A DNA stretch of 5,118 nucleotides from a bacterium (lineage in GTDB: Bacteria; Zixibacteria; MSB-5A5; GN15; FEB-12), in the NCBI GenBank assembly GCA_030619425.1, contig JAUXBJ010000190.1, positions 1 to 5,118 on the forward strand. Reading direction: 5' to 3'. This document shows positions 1-5,118 of this stretch, one piece after another. The notes under the pieces are model-generated. The model worked only from the letters and a program-made list of their open reading frames with translations, had not been told where the DNA came from and searched no databases. The position numbers and the translations under genes were made by a program. Numbering within the stretch: the stretch's first letter is position 1; every line of letters starts with the position of its first letter.

Positions 1-1446
1 CCCGGCTAGTTTGGCGACAGTATTCAGTCGGTCATTGGCCAGGTCAACCGAAGCGCCAGATGAAGATCCTACTACCAACGCCTCAAGGTGCGCTTGCTGG
101 GTCTTCAGGTAGTTGTAGAACCACAGGAACTTCGCGACAGCCTCAAGGACTGTTCGGTGTGAATCCAGGTTTCGACCGGCATGAGGGCAGCCAAAGGCAA
201 CGTACCCGGACCCATCACCGGGGCGCCCGATAGGAAGCAATATCTCGGACGCTACATTATCCCGCAGGTATGACTCGCGCTCTTCAGCACAACATGGAGA
301 CTTCCGAACGTCGGGAACCACCACCGGGTTATCCGCGTCCAGTTTGGTCAGTAGGGCGGCAGGGATCGGGGCTTGTGGTTCTATGCGAACAGTCGGTTCC
401 CCGTCGCTACCGGCGACAATTATCTCGGCTGGGGAACCATCTCTTGCCAGAACCATACGTGACAGCGGTACCTGATGATTTATAACCCGAAAGGCTTCAA
501 TGAGTGCTTCTTTGAATTCACCGCCGGTTGCTCCGCACTCGGCGAGGACAGCGTACAACGACGATACTTCTGCCACCGTGCTAAATTGCGACTCGTGAAG
601 ATGGCCGGCTATTCGCGCGATCTGTCGCAGTGCGCTTGTCTCGACTCTCCCGATATTGCCGGGGATCAAGACCACGATCATGTACTCGGTTCGGTTGGAG
701 ATGATTCCGGGATGGAGGAACATGTAATTGGGAGGATGGTCGGCAGTCACCGGGTAATCCGGCATCATGTCGGCCGGCAGGAAGAACTGCTTATGGCGAA
801 TGGCATCAGTCCAGTCTTGTGCGGTTACGTTCTTCAAGGTTCCTTCCAATCGATCCGACAGGTGAATATCGCCAACCGCCAGTCGTAGCTTGTGGACACC
901 ATCGGACTGGTAATAGATCGCCCCAAGAGAGCCCGGCCACTGTTCCGTCATGAGTTCGAGCACAGCCTTTTGGAATTCATCGTAACTGCGATCGCGAACA
1001 AAGAGTCGGTCAAGGAAATTTCCCAGCAAACTGTAGTGATCATGTCGTTCCGTGTCGGCGTAACGCGTGGATAGGAAATCCAGCATGGCATCAATCGTCG
1101 GCGGATCAGGTTCAAACGAGGTCGCAGTACCGACCGTGACCACAGCTTCCACTTCCCCTGCTACCAGTACGGGATAGAGTTTCAAATCGTCGGTCTCGAT
1201 GCCGGTTCGAGCGATATGATTCTGCAACACCTTACTTCCCTGCAGCATCAGACGATGTTTCATGGATGTCAACCACGCGCCGGGAATGTGGAGCCATGCT
1301 CCGACGGCATGATCAGATTCGGCGTTCGCCAGCCGAAACACCGTCGGAATACCGTGGGCCAGGTATACGCGTGCATCTGAGGGCAGGTTCAGCCCGATGG
1401 CGTGTCCCTGGAGAAGGCTCTTCTGTGATTCAGTGAGCAGTTTCAT
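1..1446 (-). CDS. Multi-GAF soluble sensor protein, probable histidine kinase (C-terminus beyond left edge)
   Basis: Translating the minus strand from the ATG at 1446 gives 482 codons without a stop, running in frame to position 1, so the gene is partial at its 3' end. No signal peptide or membrane helix is visible, so the protein is probably cytoplasmic. Three GAF-like alpha/beta segments can be made out at about residues 15-132, 150-285 and 308-445. The third is clearest: an EALIEAF helix, a VVVPDVR segment, an SEILLPIG strand and a final helix near 439. A vicinal Cys pair lies at 385-386. The last visible residues (471-482, NDRLNTVAKLAG) match the start of a HisKA dimerisation helix, which normally reads RLxxVGxLAxG followed by the H-box. 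This supports a histidine kinase, but the phosphoacceptor His and ATPase domain are not in the window. The start lies 22 bases after the stop of the upstream GAF gene and has only a weak ribosome binding site, which suggests an operon with coupled translation. Ligand unknown; any DNA-binding or phosphatase output is not excluded. Confidence 0.82.
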   Translation of the reverse strand, partial: MKLLTESQKSLLQGHAIGLNLPSDARVYLAHGIPTVFRLANAESDHAVGAWLHIPGAWLTSMKHRLMLQGSKVLQNHIARTGIETDDLKLYPVLVAGEVEAVVTVGTATSFEPDPPTIDAMLDFLSTRYADTERHDHYSLLGNFLDRLFVRDRSYDEFQKAVLELMTEQWPGSLGAIYYQSDGVHKLRLAVGDIHLSDRLEGTLKNVTAQDWTDAIRHKQFFLPADMMPDYPVTADHPPNYMFLHPGIISNRTEYMIVVLIPGNIGRVETSALRQIARIAGHLHESQFSTVAEVSSLYAVLAECGATGGEFKEALIEAFRVINHQVPLSRMVLARDGSPAEIIVAGSDGEPTVRIEPQAPIPAALLTKLDADNPVVVPDVRKSPCCAEERESYLRDNVASEILLPIGRPGDGSGYVAFGCPHAGRNLDSHRTVLEAVAKFLWFYNYLKTQQAHLEALVVGSSSGASVDLANDRLNTVAKLAG

Positions 1447-1468
1447 GGTGGTGACCGGGTCAGACGAA

Positions 1469-3520
1469 TTATGATGCCTGCTCGGTGAAACAATCGTTGA
1501 TACGTTGAGCCGATTTGTCGATGATCGACAAGTATTTCTCCAACGCGGGATCGGACGACTTGTGCTGTGACTTGATCATCTCCACCGAACCCAGTATTCC
1601 ACTCAATGATGATCTGACCCGACCTCGGAGTTGAGAGGCTTTTATTGTCGGGGAGGCAAATCCTCTGTTCTCGACTGTTGAACCGGTCACCTTGCGTCCC
1701 AAACCCGCCTGAATGGCAAGAGCCAGTATCGCCGATATCGATCTGGCCAGAAGGACGTCGGGACGACGAAAGCTTCTCCGATCTTCATGGCGCGAGTCAG
1801 CGATTCCGATCACCGCCAGCACCTGCTGCCCCAACATCACCGGAACGAGCATCGCCGACTGCACCTCGGGAAAGAAAGCCTGACCGGCTTCCGCAGGGGT
1901 CATATGGTGCTCCGCATCTGATTGATTAACCATGAGGATGCGTCCACTGTCGCGCGTCATGTGATGCAACGGCATCAATGACATGACCATGTGTCCGTCG
2001 CCCGGCGTTGATGGTGCAGTCGATGGATCGTGAGCGATTGCCCGTGAACTCATAAAAGCGTCGTCATGGTCAAAAGTGGCTATTCGTACCATGGTACACG
2101 GAAGTTCTGTCAGTAGCGTGTCAGCCGCTCTCTGGAATATTACCCGCAAGTCGGACGTCTTCCCCGCTTCGGCCAGGAAGTCATTTATAACCGAGAGCCT
2201 TTGCTCGGTTTCGGCGGAGGCGCTACGATGAGTATCATCAAGCACCAGGTCGCGGATTATCGGCACCACCGACTCGAGAAGCAGTCGATCCCGGCTTTCA
2301 TAGGCGCTATCTTCACGAGAGGCTACTGTAAGCACGGCGCCAGGTCCGCGATGGCATGTAACAGGCAACGCCATGACTGATTGTATTCCGCCGACCGCCA
2401 CAAGATCATCGACGGGAAGATCAGTTTCGTCGTCCACATGGTCCACGAACATCGGTTTGCCGGATCGCGAAACATAGTCGACATGGCTGTTGCCGGCGCT
2501 GAGGTCAAGACCTATTTCATCCAACAACGTCCGTCCGGCTCCCACTGTCAAACGCCTTACCGTACCGTCATCTCGGGCAATGGCCAGAGAGACGAACTCA
2601 GACCTCAACTGGCTTCGCATCAACTTAGCCAAACCGGTGAAGTTCTCTCTGAGTTCTTTGGAGTGATCCACGGTTTCGGCCAGTCTGTTTCGCCACTGTT
2701 GTCGGTGGCGGTCAAAGGCTGCATCGGTACGCCGCTGGTCAAGATCGATTTTGCGCGCGATGATGTCGACAGCGATCTTCAGGTTGACCCGCACTTCGTC
2801 ATTATCGGATACACCGCCATCAGTGTTCCACAACAAAAAGGCGCCGTGGACGTGGTTGTTAGCGAGTAGCGGCAGGATCAGACTCGGCGCGACTATCGAC
2901 GGCGGTAACTTCTGCATCACTTTTGTCACACGCGGCATGTTGTTCTCGCCGCTCTCATGAAAATCAGATCCACTGAATTCAGCCTGCTGCAAAGCCGCCA
3001 CTTCCTTATCGACATCTCCGGTGGTAGTCAAAAGCGTAGCGTGCTCCGAACCAGCTGAACCACAGAATACCGCCCCCCAGGCGAAGTCGGGCAGTTGCAC
3101 CATATAATCAAGGGTGGTACTCATTATCTCTGTCAGTCTGGTTTCAACCATAGCCAACTGTTGCACCTTCTTGATCAATTCCAACCGCTGGATCCGTTCC
3201 TGGCCATATTGCCGATGACTGCGGGCAAGCGGTAGCCAGGTCGAGACACCGCTGACGACGAAAGTTGCGCCGGTGATGATGCCGATCCAACTGAGGACCT
3301 TGAAAAACAACGGGTCTGACAAAAATGGGACAACGGCAAACAGACCGATGCCTCCATAAATCCGCATCAGGGCCACGACGGCCAGAACCGCCAAGCCACC
3401 CGAGAGGTAGTTGTAACTCTCGCGATCGTGAGTGCGAATTACGTTTCTAAAGCGAGCCACCACCACCAGGCTCATCAGAAAAAACAAGGCTACCATGAAA
3501 TCAAGCAGCGGAAATCCCAT
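1469..3520 (-). CDS. Membrane-anchored triple-GAF protein with degenerate, histidine-less DHp segment
   Basis: This is a complete 683-residue protein with an ATG start behind a strong Shine-Dalgarno and a TAA stop. About three hydrophobic membrane segments lie at residues 4-23, 40-66 and 73-98, followed by a charged helical, probably coiled-coil stretch (100-135). Three GAF-like domains follow at about 130-258, 300-428 and 440-605, with a second charged helical linker near 258-297. The second GAF is the most typical, with FVDHVDDE, a VMALPV strand and GAVLTVASR. The third contains a Met/His-rich stretch (510-540). Residues 629-680 look like the two antiparallel helices of a histidine-kinase DHp domain (SLSGILGSVEMI, then KYLSIIDKSAQRI). 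In the H-box alignment the phosphoacceptor His is replaced by Gly633, and the protein ends without an ATPase domain. It therefore cannot be a conventional kinase; a sensor or dimerising adaptor for the kinase candidate encoded directly downstream is inferred. Ligand unknown. No NKFDE cyclic-nucleotide motif was recognised. Confidence 0.9.
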   Translation of the reverse strand: MGFPLLDFMVALFFLMSLVVVARFRNVIRTHDRESYNYLSGGLAVLAVVALMRIYGGIGLFAVVPFLSDPLFFKVLSWIGIITGATFVVSGVSTWLPLARSHRQYGQERIQRLELIKKVQQLAMVETRLTEIMSTTLDYMVQLPDFAWGAVFCGSAGSEHATLLTTTGDVDKEVAALQQAEFSGSDFHESGENNMPRVTKVMQKLPPSIVAPSLILPLLANNHVHGAFLLWNTDGGVSDNDEVRVNLKIAVDIIARKIDLDQRRTDAAFDRHRQQWRNRLAETVDHSKELRENFTGLAKLMRSQLRSEFVSLAIARDDGTVRRLTVGAGRTLLDEIGLDLSAGNSHVDYVSRSGKPMFVDHVDDETDLPVDDLVAVGGIQSVMALPVTCHRGPGAVLTVASREDSAYESRDRLLLESVVPIIRDLVLDDTHRSASAETEQRLSVINDFLAEAGKTSDLRVIFQRAADTLLTELPCTMVRIATFDHDDAFMSSRAIAHDPSTAPSTPGDGHMVMSLMPLHHMTRDSGRILMVNQSDAEHHMTPAEAGQAFFPEVQSAMLVPVMLGQQVLAVIGIADSRHEDRRSFRRPDVLLARSISAILALAIQAGLGRKVTGSTVENRGFASPTIKASQLRGRVRSSLSGILGSVEMIKSQHKSSDPALEKYLSIIDKSAQRINDCFTEQAS

Positions 3521-3528
3521 CGAAATCG

Positions 3529-3536
3529 TCCTCCTT
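3529..3536 (-). promoter_or_regulatory. Strong Shine-Dalgarno of the triple-GAF membrane protein gene
   Basis: On the minus strand the sequence AAGGAGGA lies 8 bases before the ATG at 3520. The near-perfect match to the anti-Shine-Dalgarno and the ideal spacing fix the start codon. No convincing -35/-10 pair was found upstream; an AT-rich stretch TAATGTAATA (about 3550-3560) is the best -10 candidate but has no matching -35. Confidence 0.85.
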
Positions 3537-3587
3537 CCAAAACTCCACTCTATTACATTAGGTATCGGTCGTTGGGAGATTTCCGAT

Positions 3588-3610
3588 TAGCCGCCCACGG
3601 GCGTTTGCTA
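3588..3610. repeat. Imperfect inverted repeat in the divergent intergenic region
   Basis: TAGC (3588-3591) plus CGCCC (3592-3596) face GGGCG (3599-3603) and GCTA (3607-3610), with a two-base centre and a three-base bulge on the right arm. The 3587-3591 TTAGC can alternatively pair with GCTAA at 3614-3618. The site lies 68 to 90 bases upstream of the GAF-protein start, where a promoter or operator would be expected. It could be a regulator site or simply a chance dyad; the two-base loop makes an RNA hairpin less likely than a protein-bound DNA dyad. Confidence 0.4.
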
Positions 3611-3674
3611 CATGCTAAGGGGTTGGTCCCATTCTCTGAGTGAATAGAGGCTCGACAACAACTATAAGATGTCG

Positions 3675-3705
3675 TCGTAAGCGCCCGACACTTCACGGCT
3701 TACGA
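3675..3705. repeat. Perfect 8-bp inverted repeat upstream of the lipoprotein gene
   Basis: TCGTAAGC (3675-3682) is the exact reverse complement of GCTTACGA (3698-3705), with 15 bases between the arms. The centres of the two half-sites are 23 bases apart, about two helical turns, as for a dimeric regulator bound on one DNA face. If transcribed it could also fold as a leader hairpin of the lipoprotein mRNA. It starts 7 bases after a -10-like TATAAG (3663-3668), for which no -35 was found. Function inferred only from position. Confidence 0.5.
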
Positions 3706-3779
3706 GCAGCCCCACCTGTCGGCATGGACGTTGCAACAGATCAGGCAGGAGACAAAGAAACGTCTGAACGGCACTCTCT

Positions 3780-3786
3780 AAGGAGG
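3780..3786 (+). promoter_or_regulatory. Strong Shine-Dalgarno of the lipoprotein gene
   Basis: AAGGAGG lies 8 bases before the ATG at 3795, matching the spacing seen on the divergent GAF gene. It decides the start codon and favours it over the ATG at 3724, which has no such site. Confidence 0.85.
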
Positions 3787-3794
3787 GAGATATC

Positions 3795-4544
3795 ATGCTT
3801 TCTCGAACAGCTCTGTTGACCGCCATGGCCTTAATGCTTCTCGGCATCTTCTGGCTGGCCTGCTCCAAGAAAAACGCGGCCATAAATGACTCGCCGGCCA
3901 CCACCATTACGTCGGGGATAGGCATGTACTTTCCCTTGAATGAAGGTTACAGCACAACCTATTCGGTCAGTTACTCAAACGGCAGCCACGAAACAGTTCG
4001 GTATGAAGCCGGTCACGAGGTTCCGTTCGGCAGCGTCACCGCCACCGAGTGGCATTCTTTCACCGCCCTGGGCAGCGTAAGCACCAGCTACTTCAAGATT
4101 ACCGACTCTGCCATAGATCATTACGCCGGGCTCTCGGAGTCACCACAAAGGATTCTGGAACTCCCTCTTCAACTCGGTCACACCTGGGCAGTCGAGGTTA
4201 ACAGCGGCGACGATTACAACTACTATTACGATTCGCTGGCCACCGACACCGATTACAAGGATGCAGTGGATACTACCATCAACGACAATGACGGACCTCT
4301 GTTTTCGTACCCGGCGCTCGGTTCGATATATTTGACGGTCGAAGGATTCGAGGGTCTAACGTTGGACAATGGGACATACTACAGTTCCGCGCTGAAAATT
4401 TCGAGCACTGATCGGTCGGGAAATACGAGCTACTACTGGTATGTAACCGGGGTGGGTCTGGTCAAGTACGTGCTGGACGCTACCGGCACCGACTTCCCCG
4501 AGGGTCGGGTAGTCGGCGAACTGGAGACATACGGATTCAATTGA
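3795..4544 (+). CDS. Putative lipoprotein of unknown function
   Basis: This complete 249-residue protein has a strong ribosome binding site and a TGA stop. Residues 1-22 form a lipoprotein signal peptide: Arg4, a hydrophobic core and a cleavage site before Cys23 (WLAC). Trp at -3 is unusual for a lipobox, where Leu is typical. Ser at +2 would suit outer-membrane sorting by the E. coli rule, which may not apply here. The mature part looks all-beta. It opens with a YFPLNEGYSTTYSV segment (45-58) and ends with SYYWYVTGVGLVKYV (212-226). That pattern (a FPL..G..W/Y..Y opening and a closing YWYxxGVGxVK strand) is familiar from uncharacterised bacterial lipoproteins, but I cannot assign a function. 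Residues 138-167 are rich in Asp and Tyr and end in NDNDG, which might bind calcium. The gene is divergent from the GAF operon and convergent with RNase HIII, so it is probably a single-gene transcript. Confidence 0.85.
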   Translation: MLSRTALLTAMALMLLGIFWLACSKKNAAINDSPATTITSGIGMYFPLNEGYSTTYSVSYSNGSHETVRYEAGHEVPFGSVTATEWHSFTALGSVSTSYFKITDSAIDHYAGLSESPQRILELPLQLGHTWAVEVNSGDDYNYYYDSLATDTDYKDAVDTTINDNDGPLFSYPALGSIYLTVEGFEGLTLDNGTYYSSALKISSTDRSGNTSYYWYVTGVGLVKYVLDATGTDFPEGRVVGELETYGFN

Positions 4545-4553
4545 CGTTCGTTT

Positions 4554-4596
4554 CGCCGGGTCCTGACCTAAGCGAAAGTGAGGTTGAGACCCGGCG
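4554..4596 (+). terminator. Stem-loop just after the lipoprotein gene, possible terminator
   Basis: A perfect 9-bp GC-rich stem pairs 4554-4562 (CGCCGGGTC) with 4588-4596 (GACCCGGCG). Above it are a 3x3 internal loop and a short ACCT/AGGT stem (4566-4569 with 4581-4584), with a GAAA-containing apex (4572-4579). It begins 10 bases after the lipoprotein stop codon, the expected place for a terminator. There is no T-tract on either side (ATCTTCCC follows on the plus strand), so it may instead be an mRNA 3'-end stabilising structure or need another factor. Confidence 0.5.
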
Positions 4597-4634
4597 ATCT
4601 TCCCTGACTGATATACATACATGTACTCACTCAG

Positions 4635-4679
4635 CCGTCGGTTCACACGTCCTCCTTCGGAGGTCGCAGGAACCGACGG
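4635..4679. repeat. Long intergenic inverted repeat / hairpin between convergent genes
   Basis: A perfect 10-bp stem pairs CCGTCGGTTC (4635-4644) with GAACCGACGG (4670-4679). After a 3x3 internal loop, CG/CG and then CCTCC (4651-4655) pairs with GGAGG (4659-4663) around a TTC loop, with a T-T mismatch at 4650/4664. That makes about 17 pairs in 45 bases. Neither strand has a downstream T-tract, so a simple intrinsic terminator is unlikely. It may be a REP-like extragenic palindrome, a structured RNA end or a transcription barrier between convergent genes. Confidence 0.6.
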
Positions 4680-4700
4680 AACAGGCCGTTATGGGACAGT

Positions 4701-4715
4701 CGGACGCGAGGTCCG
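4701..4715. repeat. Short hairpin downstream of the RNase HIII gene
   Basis: CGGAC (4701-4705) pairs with GTCCG (4711-4715) across a 5-base loop. It lies 35 bases past the RNase HIII stop, read on the minus strand. The short stem and absence of a T-tract make it a weak terminator candidate. Confidence 0.3.
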
Positions 4716-4750
4716 CCTCTACGCACAGATTGATATGCCGACGTTTGCGT

Positions 4751-5118
4751 TCAGTGGGCAAACAAGGTTGGATTGACTACCCGTCGATAGTTCTTGAAGT
4801 GTGTTTTGGCCAGCTTCGTGAGAATTGCCGGTCCGTGTTTTCGAACGATTTCCCGCCCGGCAGCGTCCACATGTGCAGCCGCTCCCTTGGGGATATTGAC
4901 ACCGCACTGGCTGGAGAGCTTCTCCATTTCCCGGAGGAATCTCGCCCGCGCCAGGATCGAAGCAGCCGCTACCTGGATGATGCGCTCACCGCGAACCAGT
5001 TGATCCAATTTGACAGAAGCGCCGCGTCTCGCCAAGGCATCCTCGACCAACTCCTCCTTGCCGAACTTGTCGGACACGGCCAGGTCGGCAGGATGGTCGG
5101 CAAGCAAACGATGTATCA
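4751..5118 (-). CDS. rnhC: Ribonuclease HIII, C-terminal part (5' end beyond right edge)
   Basis: The enzyme cleaves the RNA strand of RNA-DNA hybrids in the cytoplasm, removing R-loops and RNA primers. The visible ~122 codons are the C-terminal part; the frame stays open to the right edge (IHR precedes the TTG at 5107, which is therefore internal, not a start). Family signatures in order are VSDKFGKEE (codons about 5077-5051), whose Asp matches the third catalytic acid of the DEDE set; RGERIIQVAAASILARARFLREM, whose Glu (4985-4987) matches the fourth; then VNIPKGAAAHVDAAG, and a C-terminal THFKNY. Glu at the fourth position, the PKGAxAHVD block and the terminal HFKN point to HIII rather than HII. 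The N-terminal TBP-like substrate-binding domain and the first two acids would lie outside the window. The stop is TGA at 4751-4753. The gene converges on the lipoprotein gene across 206 bases and has no evident functional link to it. Confidence 0.92.
   Translation of the reverse strand, partial: IHRLLADHPADLAVSDKFGKEELVEDALARRGASVKLDQLVRGERIIQVAAASILARARFLREMEKLSSQCGVNIPKGAAAHVDAAGREIVRKHGPAILTKLAKTHFKNYRRVVNPTLFAH

Noticed and set aside
270..1074. Three consecutive plus-strand open frames (270-485, 475-888, 892-1074)
   Set aside because: They lie opposite the continuous 482-codon minus-strand frame, lack ribosome binding sites and encode no recognisable domain, whereas the minus frame gives GAF-like sequence.
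1446..1640. Frameshift splitting a single hybrid histidine kinase at the GAF/GAF gene junction
   Set aside because: After the DHp-like segment the following coding is a new GAF protein with its own ATG, not an ATPase domain in another frame, so two separate genes fit better.
1645..2960. Open frames at 1645-1929, 2381-2869 and 2751-2960 on the plus strand and 2323-2508 on the minus strand
   Set aside because: All overlap the 683-residue GAF protein gene in other frames and show low-complexity or random-looking composition.
3663..3668. TATAAG as a -10 promoter element for the lipoprotein gene
   Set aside because: No -35-like hexamer is found 16-18 bases upstream; too weak to list as a promoter.
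3730..3737. GTTGCAAC palindrome upstream of the lipoprotein gene
   Set aside because: An isolated 8-base palindrome is expected by chance at this length and does not extend.
3724..3819. Small plus-strand frame of 31 codons (MDVATDQAGDK...) overlapping the lipoprotein start
   Set aside because: Considered as a leader peptide, but no Shine-Dalgarno precedes the ATG; no composition or motif supports translation.
3662..3925. Minus-strand open frame of 87 residues overlapping the lipoprotein start
   Set aside because: It runs antisense to the signal peptide and strong Shine-Dalgarno of the lipoprotein gene, has no ribosome binding site of its own and no recognisable features.
1..5118. CRISPR arrays, tRNA or rRNA genes, insertion sequences
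   Set aside because: No regularly spaced direct repeats, no tRNA-like cloverleaf, and no transposase or terminal inverted repeats were seen on reading both strands.

Overview
The window looks like ordinary chromosomal DNA from a bacterium of medium GC content. Two genes have strong AGGAGG-type ribosome binding sites, coding is dense, and one gene encodes a lipoprotein. RNase HIII, large GAF-domain signalling proteins and a plain lipoprotein together would suit an environmental lineage of the FCB/Zixibacteria kind. That placement is only an impression from gene style; no taxonomic marker is present.

Layout: two genes on the minus strand form a probable signalling operon over positions 3520 to 1. 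The first (3520-1469) encodes a 683-residue membrane-anchored protein with three GAF-like domains. Its C-terminal two-helix segment resembles a histidine-kinase dimerisation (DHp) domain, but it lacks the phosphoacceptor histidine and has no ATPase domain. The second starts 22 bases downstream (1446) and reads open to the left edge, giving 482 residues. It is a soluble protein with three GAF-like segments, and it is cut just where a HisKA dimerisation helix appears to begin. It was found by translating the minus strand, because its stop codon lies outside the window.

A 274-base divergent intergenic region (3521-3794) holds two dyad symmetries and the two ribosome binding sites. It separates this operon from a plus-strand gene (3795-4544) for a secreted lipoprotein of unknown function, which ends in a YWYVTGVGLVKY-type segment. 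A 206-base convergent intergenic region (4545-4750) follows, with three hairpins, two of them long. At the right edge is the C-terminal part of a minus-strand ribonuclease HIII gene (4751 to beyond 5118).

Working together: the two GAF proteins probably form one signal-sensing pair, with a membrane sensor that cannot itself be a kinase and a soluble partner that probably is one. The lipoprotein is transcribed divergently and may or may not be a target. RNase HIII is an unrelated housekeeping gene. The most unusual content is the kinase-less, histidine-less sensor paired with a separate multi-GAF kinase candidate.
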